A DNA stretch of 64,000 nucleotides from WHTK01 sp965197795 (GTDB lineage: Bacteria; Chloroflexota; Dehalococcoidia; DSTF01; WHTK01): assembly GCA_965197795.1 (NCBI GenBank), contig OZ240228.1, forward strand, positions 310,001-374,000, given 5' to 3'. Below the pieces are notes generated by a model. That model saw only the letters and a program-made list of their open reading frames with translations. It made no database searches and was not told where the DNA came from. Position numbers and translations under genes: made by a program. Shown here one piece after another: positions 32,180 through 40,845 of this stretch. Positions within the stretch are counted from its first letter, which is position 1. Each line of letters opens with the position of its first letter.

Positions 32180-33133
32180 ATGACGAAACACAATATTCGC
32201 TACGGCCTAGCAGCGGGCCGTCTTGAATCGCCCGAGCAGTGGCGCGAAACGGCGCGCAAGGCGCAAGACCTGGGCTACTCCGTGCTGCTTTTGGCGGATC
32301 ATTTGGGCCAGCAATGGGCGCCTCTGCCGGCACTGATCGCCGCCGCGGAGGCAACCACCACGCTGCGAGTAGGGACGCAGGTCCTGGCCAACGACTTTCG
32401 CAGGCCGGTCGTGCTGGCCAAGGAGATCGCGACGATGGACGTCCTGACGGGCGGCCGGTTCGAGCCCGGTATCGGCGTGGGGCACCCGGCGACGAGTCCG
32501 ATCGGACGATCCGACTACAACCAGCTCGGCATCGAGATGGACGAGCCCGGTCCACGAGTGACGCGTTTCGAGGAGTCGTTGCGGTTGATCAAGCAGTTTC
32601 TGCACAGCGACGAGAAGTTCGATTTCGAGGGCGAGTTCTACAAGGCGAAAGACGTGGTCCCGTCCCCGAGCCCGGTGCAGAAGCCGCATCCGCCGATCAT
32701 GGTTGCCGGCGCCGGCCCACGTATGCTGCGACTCTGTGCGCGTGAAGCTGACATCATCAACATCGCGCCGCGGCCGCCGATCAAAGGCACGACGACCCGA
32801 GGACGCGTGGGCTTCGGCCTGGCGATCCAGGACGAGCTCGAAATCCTCAAGGGTGCGGCAAGCTCGCGATATGACGACCTCGAGTTATGCGTCTTCGCCG
32901 AGAGCGCGTCGCTTACGGACGACGCCGGGACGGCCGTGGAAGAGCTGGCAGCCGCCTTCGAGATCAGCACCGAGGCGGCGCAGGAGATGCCGCACACTTT
33001 GATCGGCAACATCGGTCAGATGGAAGAAAAGGTGCTTCTGGACAAGGAGCGCTACGGCGTGACTTACCGCATCGTCCAGGGACCGCTCATGGAGGCGCTG
33101 GCGCCGTTGGTCAAAGCCACGGCGGGCCGTTAA
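32180..33133 (+). CDS. LLM-class oxidoreductase of the TIGR03621 (F420-dependent) subgroup
   Basis: 317 residues, beginning KHNIRYGLAAGRL, followed by GYSVLLLADHLGQQWAPLPA and VLTGGRFEPGIGVGHPAT. The VGxQVLANDFRRP region and the C-terminal IGNIGQMEEKVLLDKERYG fit the F420-dependent LLM group I know as TIGR03621. These enzymes reduce or oxidise a substrate with F420, consistent with the DDN-type proteins elsewhere in the window. It follows the SDR gene by 45 bp, with a GAGAGG ribosome site ahead of the ATG. Confidence 0.82.
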   Translation: MTKHNIRYGLAAGRLESPEQWRETARKAQDLGYSVLLLADHLGQQWAPLPALIAAAEATTTLRVGTQVLANDFRRPVVLAKEIATMDVLTGGRFEPGIGVGHPATSPIGRSDYNQLGIEMDEPGPRVTRFEESLRLIKQFLHSDEKFDFEGEFYKAKDVVPSPSPVQKPHPPIMVAGAGPRMLRLCAREADIINIAPRPPIKGTTTRGRVGFGLAIQDELEILKGAASSRYDDLELCVFAESASLTDDAGTAVEELAAAFEISTEAAQEMPHTLIGNIGQMEEKVLLDKERYGVTYRIVQGPLMEALAPLVKATAGR

Positions 33134-33286
33134 TCCACGGTTAGATCAGCGTGGGTCTCGTGATAGAGGATCGCGCTGAGGAGAACGCTTCGTTCGAGGT
33201 TGCTCGCGCTGGCGAATGCCTTGCGTTAGACTCGACGTAGACTCAGATGGAGAACGCCCCGGGTAGCGCGAATGGAGGCATCAGAG

Positions 33287-33571
33287 ATGCAAGCACAGGT
33301 CCGCATTTACACGATAAACAAGGGTGAGCTGGATAATTTCGTCAAGCACTTCAAAGAGGAAACGAAGCCGATTCACGACAAGATCGGCTGGCCAGTCGTC
33401 GCGACGTGGGTCAATAGGCCGCAGAACGAGTTCATCTGGGTCCGCACCTATGAGGACGCCGCCGACCTGGAGGCGAAGACGAAGGCGTTCCGTGCCGCGG
33501 TCGACGCGGCCGGTATGACGCTGGGCACCACCGTTGCCAAGATGGAAGTCCGCGAAGTCGAGATGGCCTAA
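33287..33571 (+). CDS. NIPSNAP-like single-domain protein
   Basis: 94 residues from the ATG after GGAGGC; a second ATG 15 bp earlier is also in frame. It is a single ~95-residue dimeric alpha-beta barrel with VRIYTINKGELDNFVKHF and the conserved FIWVRTYEDAADLEAK. It has the features of the NIPSNAP/antibiotic biosynthesis monooxygenase superfamily, half the size of the protein at 13325. Function unknown. Two TAGACT-like boxes lie 33225-33245. It is followed closely by the Ada-type zinc domain gene. Confidence 0.75.
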   Translation: MQAQVRIYTINKGELDNFVKHFKEETKPIHDKIGWPVVATWVNRPQNEFIWVRTYEDAADLEAKTKAFRAAVDAAGMTLGTTVAKMEVREVEMA

Positions 33572-33573
33572 GG

Positions 33574-33774
33574 GTGACGTTGAGCGGCTGCCGGACGACG
33601 CGGATCTACTGTCGCGAGAACTGCCCGCCGGGCCGCCGTACGCTGCCGCGTAACCGTGTGAGGTTTCGGTCCGAGTCTGAGGCCGTCGCGGCGGGCTTTC
33701 GCGCCTGCAAGGTCTGCAAGCCGGACCAATTCAGCGGCCCGTGGCAATCGAAGGCGATGCAGACGGCGAGGTAA
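33574..33774 (+). CDS. Stand-alone Ada-type zinc-binding domain
   Basis: 66 residues: TTRIYCRENCPPGRRTLP, RFRSESEAVAAGFRACKVCK, with Cys at positions 13, 17, ~45 and ~48 as in the metal domain of the Ada methyl phosphotriester repair protein. The methyltransferase and AraC domains of Ada are absent. It starts GTG two bases after the stop of the preceding gene, so the two are coupled. Members on their own may detect methylation or simply be a DNA-binding zinc module. Confidence 0.75.
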   Translation: MTLSGCRTTRIYCRENCPPGRRTLPRNRVRFRSESEAVAAGFRACKVCKPDQFSGPWQSKAMQTAR

Positions 33775-33843
33775 CTGAGCTGTCCCACCGGCGGGCGCTG
33801 CTGAACACGCAGAGCCGGGTCCATCGCAAGAGGGGTTACTGAG

Positions 33844-34299
33844 ATGGCGTTGCGCTTGAGACGAGTAGTCACCGGCCACGACGCTGAGGGGCGCGCCGTG
33901 GTCAAGATCGACGAGTCGCCGCAGCCGCACAGCGGCCGCTCGGGACATGAGGCCGTCGTGGTCTGGACGATGGAAGGCAACCCGGCCGACAACAGCGGCG
34001 AGGAGGACGGCGCCCTGCGCCAGGTCGGCACCACGTTGGCCAACGGCAGCGTGTTTCGCGTCATCTCTTACGGCCCCGGCGTGGCGCCGCGCAACCACCG
34101 CACGTCGTCGATCGACTACGCGGTCGTGATCTCCGGCGAGATCGACATGGAGATGGACGGTGGCGCTGTCCACCTGCGGGCGGGTGACGTGTTGGTGCAG
34201 CGCGGGACGATTCACAACTGGGTCAACAACGGCAACGAGCCGTGCGTCATCGCCTTCGTCCTCATCGATGCGAAGCCGGTGCTGCCGCCGGAGAACTAG
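33844..34299 (+). CDS. Cupin-domain protein
   Basis: 151 residues. The conserved cupin barrel carries GPGVAPRNHRTSSIDYAVVI with a His, then GEIDMEMDGGAVHLRAGDVL, and the second motif VQRGTIHNWVNNG with a His. Metal-binding residues are partly present. Such small cupins often act as isomerases or dioxygenases or sense ligands; the exact role is unknown. It is separate from the Ada-type gene by ~70 bp and precedes a GNAT gene by 18 bp. Confidence 0.8.
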   Translation: MALRLRRVVTGHDAEGRAVVKIDESPQPHSGRSGHEAVVVWTMEGNPADNSGEEDGALRQVGTTLANGSVFRVISYGPGVAPRNHRTSSIDYAVVISGEIDMEMDGGAVHLRAGDVLVQRGTIHNWVNNGNEPCVIAFVLIDAKPVLPPEN

Positions 34300-34317
34300 G
34301 AATAGAGGAGGGACGGT

Positions 34318-34833
34318 GTGATCATCCGCGACGCCGTTGCGGCCGACGTCCCGGCGATCACCGAGCTTGGCAACGCGCTAATCCCCAGCACGACGATCAC
34401 GTGGACGGAGGCGCTGGAGTCCCTGGAGCAGCGGGCCGCCTGGTTCGAGCGCCAGGTTCGCGACGGCTTCCCCGTACTCGTAGCAGAAGACGAGGGCGAG
34501 ATAGCCGGCTTCGCCACGTACGAGCATTTCCGGAGCGAAGGCAAGTGGCCGGGCTACCGTGCGACGGCAGAGCTGACGATCCACGTCTGTCAGGACCGCT
34601 GGCGGCGCGGCGTCGGGCGAACCCTAATCGAGGCGCTGGTCGAGCGAGCGAGCGCTTCGGGCATCCACGTCCTCGTGGCAGCGATCGACAGCGAGAACGA
34701 GGCCTCGATCCAGCTCCACGAGCGGCTCGGCTTCGCCGTGGTGGGGCGGATGCCGGAGACGGGACAGAAGTTCGGCCGCTGGCTGGACCTCGTGCTGATG
34801 CAACGGGTCGTCGACGAGCGCGAGCGACCGTGA
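34318..34833 (+). CDS. GNAT N-acetyltransferase, phosphinothricin acetyltransferase-like
   Basis: 171 residues from a GTG with GAGGAGGGAC ahead. It has GNAT motif A in WRRGVGRTLIEALVERA (acetyl-CoA pyrophosphate loop), the early block AGFATYEHFRSEGKWPGYR and the end motif LGFAVVGRMPETGQKFG. It matches the Pat/bar family that acetylates phosphinothricin, methionine sulfone and related amines. The next gene begins inside its stop (GTGA). Substrate not predictable beyond a free amino compound. Confidence 0.83.
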   Translation: MIIRDAVAADVPAITELGNALIPSTTITWTEALESLEQRAAWFERQVRDGFPVLVAEDEGEIAGFATYEHFRSEGKWPGYRATAELTIHVCQDRWRRGVGRTLIEALVERASASGIHVLVAAIDSENEASIQLHERLGFAVVGRMPETGQKFGRWLDLVLMQRVVDERERP

Positions 34834-35428
34834 TCGAGACGATTGTCCTCGATCTCGGTGGCGTCGCGGCTCGTTTCCATCCCGAACGCCGGCTGGAAGC
34901 GCTCGCCTCGCTGAGCAGGACCACGGAAAAGGCTATCGAGGAGCTAATCTTCGACTCCGGACTCGAACACCGCGCAGAGCTGGGCGCCTATTCGCTGGAG
35001 GAAGTTCTGGCCAACTTGTGGGGCGCACTCGACTATCAAGGCTCGGACACCGCGCTCATTGAGGCATGGGCGCTGGCGTTCGAACCCGACAACGAGATTC
35101 TTGAGTACGTCGCGTCTCTCGGGAGCCGCAAAGCTGTATTCACGAACAACGGGCCGATGCTCGACGCGTGCCTGGCCGGTCCATTAAGCCGACTCGCTGC
35201 CGTCTTCGACGAGATTATCTGCTCGTGGCATCTCCGGGCATGCAAGCGGACGTCCTTGCGTTCGAGCAAGCGGCCGTTCGATTAGGCGCGCAGCCGGAGC
35301 GACTACTGCTGCTCGATGACAGCCCAGATAACGTAGCAGCCGCGCGCGCCTGCGGTTGGGACGCTGAATGCGTGAGCGATCTCGATGGTCTGAAGGCGGC
35401 CGTCGTTGCAGTCCACGCCAAGCGGTGA
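34830..35428 (+). pseudogene. HAD-superfamily hydrolase with 1-bp frameshift
   Basis: Begins GTG ATC overlapping the GNAT stop. The first 150 residues have the HAD nucleophile motif VLDLGGVAARF and FTNNGPMLDA. The rest in the second frame has DVLAFEQAAVRLG and the catalytic acid pair in LLLLDDSPDNVAAA. The slip is at about 35247: adding one C gives ACKPDVLAFEQ, the third HAD motif (KPD). Full length would be ~200 residues, the standard size. It is probably a phosphatase or dehalogenase-like enzyme in life; as shown, translation stops early. Confidence 0.75.
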
Positions 35429-35437
35429 GCATGGCGA

Positions 35438-35881
35438 CTAGGTCGAAGGGCCGACCGTCGGCGCCTTCTGGTTGTCCCACGGCAGGATGAGCTTCTCCGC
35501 GAAGAGCCACTCACCGTCTTGTTGCGCGATGGTGTCGAGGTAGTAGCCCATCTGGAGAATCGTCGGTGAACGCCCCGCGTCCCAGGTAACCGACATCCAG
35601 TATGAGGTCATCTTCCACCCTTCGCCATCCGGCTCGATCGACATCGGCTGGACGTGATGCTGGCGGCCCTTGAAGCCGGGTTGCTGAAAGGCCCACTGTG
35701 CGAACTGCTTCACGCCTTCTCCGCCGCTGAACTTCTGTCCCGCGAAGCCGGTTATCGAGCCGTCCGTCGTGAACGTCGCGGCGACACCGTCGGCGTCGGC
35801 GCGGTCGAGCGCCCAAGCGTAGGCGAGAAGGTTGTCGTGCAGGGCGAAGCGTATTTCGGTTGGGACCTGAGTGCGTGCCAT
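35438..35881 (-). CDS. SnoaL-like domain protein
   Basis: 147 residues from an ATG preceded by GGAGGTCCGG; the frame extends another ~350 bp upstream but lacks sense. It is the nuclear transport factor 2 fold: LLAYAWALDRADADGVAATF, TTDGSITG, QHHVQPMSIEPDG and ILPWDNQKAP. The family includes polyketide cyclases, ketosteroid isomerases and ring-hydroxylating dioxygenase beta subunits. It could be a small subunit or isomerase for a neighbouring oxygenase. Function otherwise unknown. Confidence 0.75.
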   Translation of the reverse strand: MARTQVPTEIRFALHDNLLAYAWALDRADADGVAATFTTDGSITGFAGQKFSGGEGVKQFAQWAFQQPGFKGRQHHVQPMSIEPDGEGWKMTSYWMSVTWDAGRSPTILQMGYYLDTIAQQDGEWLFAEKLILPWDNQKAPTVGPST

Positions 35882-36045
35882 CCGGACCTCCACTGTCTTC
35901 GGGCTATGGCGCCAGGCGGCGCCCACGATGGTGCTGCCGTGCACTGTAACGGAAGCACCCCCGGACCTGCAGGCGCGGTGATGTAGTATCCCGCTGGCAA
36001 CCCAACCCGTAGCGGCGGACGGCAAACGGACACGGAGGAGAATCG

Positions 36046-36546
36046 ATGGCTTCGTTTTTGAACGATGAGCAGCGTGCCCTGGCGGACGAAATCGCGGGAC
36101 TGCTGACGCAGCGCGGCGAGACGGTTGCGGTGTCGGAGTCGACCACGGGCGGGCTCGTCTCCGCGGCGCTGCTACGAGTCGCGGGCGCGTCCAAGTACTA
36201 CGCCGGCGGCGGCGTGCTCTACACGCTGGCATCGCGGACGAGGCTGGCGGGCGTACCGGCGGCGCGCTACGAGAACTATCAGGGGACGACGCCGGAGATG
36301 CTGGGCGAGCTGGCTGAGACGGTGCGGCAACGGCTGGACGCTGCGTGGTGCATCGCTGAGTCCGGCCTGGCGGGCCCGACCGGCGGACGCTCGGGGGCGC
36401 CCCCGGGGAGGACTACGATCGGCGTCTCGGGGCCGATCAACCGCGTCGAGGTATTCGAGACCGGGATGGGCGATCGTGAGGCGAACATGCTCGAGTTCAC
36501 GACGCTGGCGCTGCGTTTCTTGCGCGGCGCGATAAAAGACGCCTGA
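36046..36546 (+). CDS. CinA-family C-terminal domain (nicotinamide-nucleotide amidase-like)
   Basis: 166 residues, a lone CinA C-terminal amidohydrolase domain with the signature TVAVSESTTGGLVSAAL and the later ESGLAGPTGGRSG, which carries catalytic residues. In E. coli-type proteins this domain (PncC) deamidates nicotinamide mononucleotide in the NAD salvage cycle. The usual GVAGPxGG(S) motif is GLAGPTGGRSG here, slightly changed. An ACGGAGGAGAATCG ribosome site precedes the ATG, with a TAGTAT box further up. Confidence 0.82.
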   Translation: MASFLNDEQRALADEIAGLLTQRGETVAVSESTTGGLVSAALLRVAGASKYYAGGGVLYTLASRTRLAGVPAARYENYQGTTPEMLGELAETVRQRLDAAWCIAESGLAGPTGGRSGAPPGRTTIGVSGPINRVEVFETGMGDREANMLEFTTLALRFLRGAIKDA

Positions 36547-36572
36547 GCTGAGACTGACCGGACTCGGCGGCT

Positions 36573-36827
36573 TCAGGCGACGCGGTCCGGCCGGCGTAGC
36601 TTCGAGACGAGGCTCCAGATGGAGACCGCACCCCAGGACGTATTCAGCAAAAGGAACCCCCACTGCGTTCCGTCCAGTGCTACCACGGCCAGTACTACGC
36701 AGCCGCTCAGGTTGAGGGACAGGTATGGATAGCCGTCCAGCGCCAGCAGGCGGCGCTGCGACAGGAAGAAGCCGGCAAGAATCGCGACCGCACCGATGAT
36801 CTGGGCTATCTGCAAGTGCACCTCCAA
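36573..36827 (-). CDS. Small membrane protein of the CBU_0592-like family
   Basis: 84 residues with three hydrophobic segments: IIGAVAILAGFFLS, LNLSGCVVLAVVAL and WGFLLLNTSWGAVSIWSLVS, with the conserved pattern G.xxYxxLNLxG. It fits the small integral membrane family represented by Coxiella CBU_0592. Function unknown. It stands alone between CinA and an LLM oxidoreductase. Confidence 0.6.
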   Translation of the reverse strand: MEVHLQIAQIIGAVAILAGFFLSQRRLLALDGYPYLSLNLSGCVVLAVVALDGTQWGFLLLNTSWGAVSIWSLVSKLRRPDRVA

Positions 36828-36957
36828 TGAAAGAGACCAGCAGCGTTTAACGCGTCGCCAGCCTGGGACGATCCTGCACCTCGGCTCGCCCGAGGAAGGC
36901 GAATGCTAGCTAGCATCGGTCATGCAAACGAAGCGGCCGTCTGGAAAGAGGACCTGA

Positions 36958-37824
36958 TTGCGACTCGGGATCAACCTGCCCACGCGTCGCGCCGATGGCA
37001 GAGCGCCGAACGCCAAGGAGATCATGGAGCGTGCCCGCCTGATCGAGGAGACGGGCTTCGACGGGATCTGGCTGGCTGAACAGGTGGCGCGCGGGGACGG
37101 CACATCGCCTGACACGCTGCAATGGCTGACCGCCGCGGCCTGCGCGACGCAACGGATAGAGCTGGGTACCGCTGTGCTGCAGCTGCCGTTGCGGCCACCG
37201 GTCGAACTGGCTCAACGATTGATGACGCTGCAGGCGCTGAGCGGCGGGCGCTTCACGGCCGGTGTCGGCGCAGGCTCCAGCGCTAAGGACTTCGTGGCCG
37301 TGGGTCTCGACTTCGAGCAGCGATTCAAGCTGCTACGCGAAGGCGCCGCGACTATCAAGCGCCTGCTCAACGGTGAGACGGTGGACGGCAAGGCGATCAA
37401 TCCATGGCCCAACGTGCGCGGCGGCCCGCCTATCGTCATCGGCGCGTGGGGTAGCGGCCGGTGGGTGGAGCGGGCGGCGCGAGAGTACGACGGCTGGATG
37501 GCGTCGGGGAGGAGCTCGAGCTTCAGAGTGATATCGGAAGGAATCAAGCGTTATCGGGAGGCGGGCGGTACGGGCCGTAAGCTGGTCGCGTCGGTCACGG
37601 TGAACCTGCGTGCGCCCTATGCGCTGCTCGATCCCGATGCGAGCTTCAACTTGAACTGCCCACCGCAGGAGGCGTCGGAGCGCCTGGCGAGGCTGGCGGA
37701 GTTGGGCTTCGATGACGTGCTGTGCTCGCCGGCCAGCGGCGCTGGCGGCGCGTGGCCGCCGGAAGCGTACCTGCGGGAGATTCGCGGCCTGCTACCGCGC
37801 GATACCCGGCCGGTCACGGCCTGA
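36958..37824 (+). CDS. LLM-class flavin-dependent oxidoreductase
   Basis: 288 residues from a TTG start with AGAGGACC ahead. It has the LLM barrel: RLGINLPTRRADGRAPNA, GFDGIWLAEQVARG, ALSGGRFTAGVGAGSSAKD and the later GGPPIVIGAWGSGRWVERAA. The sequence after this (YDGWMASGRSSS) shows the usual end. Cofactor is FMN or F420. Shorter than typical by ~20 residues but complete in barrel motifs. A GC-rich region after it holds a decayed YCII-like gene. Confidence 0.8.
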   Translation: MRLGINLPTRRADGRAPNAKEIMERARLIEETGFDGIWLAEQVARGDGTSPDTLQWLTAAACATQRIELGTAVLQLPLRPPVELAQRLMTLQALSGGRFTAGVGAGSSAKDFVAVGLDFEQRFKLLREGAATIKRLLNGETVDGKAINPWPNVRGGPPIVIGAWGSGRWVERAAREYDGWMASGRSSSFRVISEGIKRYREAGGTGRKLVASVTVNLRAPYALLDPDASFNLNCPPQEASERLARLAELGFDDVLCSPASGAGGAWPPEAYLREIRGLLPRDTRPVTA

Positions 37825-37880
37825 AGTAGGATACGTTCGCCCCGTCCCTGGATGCCCCCGAAACGTGAGAGGATCGCGCA

Positions 37881-38175
37881 TATGGTACGGCGTGATGGGC
37901 AAGTCGATTGGTTCGCGTGAGGCGATACGCGGCCGCGAGCACGAAAACCTGGACTGATGAAGGAAAACCATACGCCGGGCGAGTCCTGTTCAGCGAACCG
38001 ACGACGGAGGGCGTTGGCATCTGGGTGCTGCGCGCCGGCAGCAAGGACGAGGCCTCGAAGCTGGCGCAGGGTCACCCTTGGGTCGCTGCCAGGCCTGCGT
38101 GACGTGAGCGAGATCTACGAGTGGAACGTGGTACAGGCGCTCGGCGTCGGGCGGTTCGGGCCGCCCCAGCGCTAA
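37881..38175 (+). pseudogene. YCII-like small protein with multiple frameshifts
   Basis: No single frame holds a complete protein. Fragments in successive frames give EGKPYAGRVLFSEPTTEGVG, IWVLRAGSKDEASKLAQGHP and then GLRDVSEIYEWNVVQALG. Read together they match the YCII family shape (a dimeric ferredoxin-like fold with a repeated xDEAxxLAxxxP segment). At least two slips are required, the second near 38092. This could be a dying gene or an assembly-error cluster. Confidence 0.45.
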
Positions 38176-38202
38176 CGCGCCTCGAGCTCGCGGGAGGATG
38201 AC

Positions 38203-39288
38203 ATGAAGGTAGCCAGCGTCAGCACGCGCATTTTGCAAACGCCGGCCGACAACCCACTCGTGGTCGGCTTGCCGGAGCCGACGACAACGCGCGAGTTCGT
38301 CACGGTTGAGGTACGGACGGACGATGGGGTCGAGGGCATCGGCATCACCTTCTTCGGCGGCGCACTGACCAGAGCGCTGCGGCAGGCCGTAGACGACCTC
38401 GGTGAGCTGATCATCGGTGAGGACCCGATGCGGGTTGAGGCGATCGCCGAGAAGCTGCAGCTCGCCTCAGGCTCCGGGCCTGGCGGCATATTCACCCTGG
38501 CGTTGTCACCGATCGACATCGCGTTGTGGGACATTAAGGGCAAGGCGCTGGGCCTGCCGGTCGCCACCCTGATCGGCGGTCATCGCGACCGCGTGACGAC
38601 CTACGCCAGCGGCGCGCTGATGCGCCAGCACCCGCTCGACTATATCGAGAAGGCCGGCCCGCGTCTGGTGGAGACGGGCTTCAAGCAGATGAAGACGCAG
38701 ATGGGCTCAGAACCGACGGTACAAGCGTCCGTCGACCGCATACGAGTGCTGCGCGAGGGCATCGGACCGGACATCGACCTGATGTGTGACATCAACCAGC
38801 TCTGGGACGTGCAGCACGCCACGGTGGTCGGCAAGCGGGTCGAAGAGTATGGGTTGTTCTGGCTCGAGGACGTCGTGGCGCACGACGACTATCAGGGGCT
38901 AGCCCGCGTGGCGGACGCGCTGACGACGCCGATTGCGGCCGGCGAGTACGTCTACGGCATCGCGCCGTTTCGCCAGCTGCTGGAGCACCGCTCGGTCGAC
39001 ATCGTGATGGTCGACCTGCTGCGCGTCGGCGGCGTGACGCAGTTCCTCAAGGTGGCGGGTATGGCCGAGGCGTTCAACCTGCCGGTGGTGAGCCACCTGA
39101 TCCCGGAGTTTCAGACGCACCTGATCGCGGGCATCGCCAACGGGCTGACGGTGGAATACATGCCGTGGACGCTGCGCTTCTTCGAGGAGACGCCGGCGAT
39201 CGAGGATGGGCAGATCGTGGTGCCAGACAAGCCCGGCTTCGGCCTGAGGTTCGACGAGGCCGCTTTGAAGAAGTACACGGTGGTCTGA
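38203..39288 (+). CDS. Enolase-superfamily protein, mandelate racemase/muconate lactonising-type
   Basis: 361 residues with the capping domain (1-~120) and TIM barrel. Metal ligands are Asp196 (LMCDINQLW), Glu222 (FWLEDVV) and Glu248 (AAGEYV). The position of the KxK motif is K164-T-Q166, so the second Lys is Gln. A His that may be the second base is in PVVSHLIPEFQTH. Enzymes of this type abstract an alpha proton of carboxylate substrates: acid-sugar dehydratases, racemases or lactonising enzymes. The Lys-to-Gln change narrows candidates but does not name one. GGGAGGATGAC precedes the ATG. Paralogues of this family are multiplied in SAR202-type genomes. Confidence 0.85.
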   Translation: MKVASVSTRILQTPADNPLVVGLPEPTTTREFVTVEVRTDDGVEGIGITFFGGALTRALRQAVDDLGELIIGEDPMRVEAIAEKLQLASGSGPGGIFTLALSPIDIALWDIKGKALGLPVATLIGGHRDRVTTYASGALMRQHPLDYIEKAGPRLVETGFKQMKTQMGSEPTVQASVDRIRVLREGIGPDIDLMCDINQLWDVQHATVVGKRVEEYGLFWLEDVVAHDDYQGLARVADALTTPIAAGEYVYGIAPFRQLLEHRSVDIVMVDLLRVGGVTQFLKVAGMAEAFNLPVVSHLIPEFQTHLIAGIANGLTVEYMPWTLRFFEETPAIEDGQIVVPDKPGFGLRFDEAALKKYTVV

Positions 39289-39323
39289 GGCCAGAGCTGC
39301 ACCTAAATCGCACATCGCATAAT

Positions 39324-39355
39324 GAAGGGACCTGAGGCCATGCCCAGGTCCCTTC
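39324..39355. terminator. Bidirectional terminator between convergent genes
   Basis: 11-bp perfect stem GAAGGGACCTG and complement, loop of 10 bases, followed on the plus strand by TCGTTATTT. It lies between the enolase-superfamily gene stop and the Rieske oxygenase stop, and can serve both. Confidence 0.8.
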
Positions 39356-39383
39356 TCGTTATTTGTGACCGTGATTCGCTGAG

Positions 39384-40697
39384 CTACGAACCCGTTTTCG
39401 ACTCGACCTGCGTGACGGCGTCGTAGCGGACGAAGCCGGCGCGGAGCTTCTCGTAAGCGTCCCACCAGTCGACGGTGCGAGGCAGGATCATCTCGCCCGA
39501 GCGCTGGCGGTAGATGTGTGGCTCATCGACGCCGGGCGGGATGATGCCCTGCTCCAGCATGCGCGCGGCCAGGATCATGCGCCGGCGGGCGCGAATGATG
39601 AACTGGTCCGTGGTGCCGAGATGCTCGTGGGAGCGGTCGTAGATCGGGCCCATTGTCTCGGTGACGGCTGCGTCCTGCAGACGGCCGTTGACGATGCCAG
39701 TGTAGCCGCCGGGGCCCTTGTTGCGACCCTGCAGTTCGCGGTCGATGAGGTAATCGTTCTGCAGCGTCTCTTCGACGTTGAAGCGGCCGAAGGTGTCCGT
39801 GGTGTTGGGGATGGCGTGTGAGTTGCGCAGGAACATCGGCGCGTTTTCGCTCTGGCCGGGGACGATCTGGATCTCCCAGTGCATCGTGTGGTCGTCGTCC
39901 ATCGGTACGTAGGCACCGATGCGAGTGCCCTTGCCGAGCTCGCCGGTCGGGATCATGTTGTAGAACGGGAAGAGGATGTGCGTGACGCGCCAGTAGTAGG
40001 TGTCGTCCTCCGCCGGGCGGTAGGCGCCGTTGGTCAGGCCGAACTCGGTGTCGACGGTGCTGAACTTGGCCGAGCGCTGGCGGTACTGGTAGAAGCTGAA
40101 GCTGCCGGGCTCGTAATCTTCGGAGTTGTTCTGACCGCCGTGCAGGAAGGCGGCGTGGACCGTATCCATTTCGCCCTCCCAGCCCTGCATCCAGTTGCAG
40201 GGGCGGTGCAGGAGGCTGATCTCATGCGGCCCGCTGGCAAGCAGGGTCGCCTCGATCTCGGGCAGCGGCGGCGGAACCTCGCGGGGGCCCATGTAGACCC
40301 AAATGATGCCGTTGCGCTCGTAGGTGGGGTAGGCGCGGGCACGTACCTTGGTCTTGAAGTTGCTCTCAGCCGGCTCGGACGGCATGTCGACGCAGGCGCC
40401 GGTGACGTCGAACTTCCAGCCGTGGTAGACGCAGCGCAGGCCTTCCTCTTCGTTACGGCCAAAGAACAACGATGCGCCTCGATGCGGGCAGGAGTTTGGT
40501 ATGAGCCCGACCGCTCCTGAGGTGGCGCGGAAGCCAATCAAGTCCTCACCGAGCAGCTTGACCCGCAGTGGAGGGCAGTCCGGGGCCGGTAGCTCGTCGC
40601 TGCGGACGGCGGGCAGCCAGTACTGGCGCATCAGGTTGCCCACGGGCGTCCCCGGGCCGATCCGACAAAGGTACTCGTTCTCGAGTTCGCTGAGCAT
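39384..40697 (-). CDS. Rieske non-heme iron oxygenase, phthalate 4,5-dioxygenase-like
   Basis: 437 residues. The Rieske cluster site is CPHRGASLFFGRNEEEGLRC (first Cys-x-His) and CVYHGWKFD (second). The mononuclear iron site is GEMDTVHAAFLH. It is a near relative of the protein at 19955-21289 with the same opening, LCRxGPGTPxGxxMRxYWxP. Its C-terminal ILPRTVDWWDAYEKLRAGF is the source type of the tail found on the MetE chimera at 12142. A good ribosome site (AAGGAGATAAAGACG) precedes the ATG. No reductase partner adjacent. Likely substrates are aromatic or cyclic acids. Confidence 0.88.
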   Translation of the reverse strand: MLSELENEYLCRIGPGTPVGNLMRQYWLPAVRSDELPAPDCPPLRVKLLGEDLIGFRATSGAVGLIPNSCPHRGASLFFGRNEEEGLRCVYHGWKFDVTGACVDMPSEPAESNFKTKVRARAYPTYERNGIIWVYMGPREVPPPLPEIEATLLASGPHEISLLHRPCNWMQGWEGEMDTVHAAFLHGGQNNSEDYEPGSFSFYQYRQRSAKFSTVDTEFGLTNGAYRPAEDDTYYWRVTHILFPFYNMIPTGELGKGTRIGAYVPMDDDHTMHWEIQIVPGQSENAPMFLRNSHAIPNTTDTFGRFNVEETLQNDYLIDRELQGRNKGPGGYTGIVNGRLQDAAVTETMGPIYDRSHEHLGTTDQFIIRARRRMILAARMLEQGIIPPGVDEPHIYRQRSGEMILPRTVDWWDAYEKLRAGFVRYDAVTQVESKTGS

Positions 40698-40845
40698 CGT
40701 CTTTATCTCCTTGAATCTTAGCGATCCTGACTCGTTCTACCATTTGTGACCTAAAAGTCAATGTTTGCGACTGCACAAGGCGCGACGTAGGCTGAGGCGA
40801 GGTGAGCCCAGCCCAAGAAGCGCAAGAGTCTACGGGAGGCATCCT

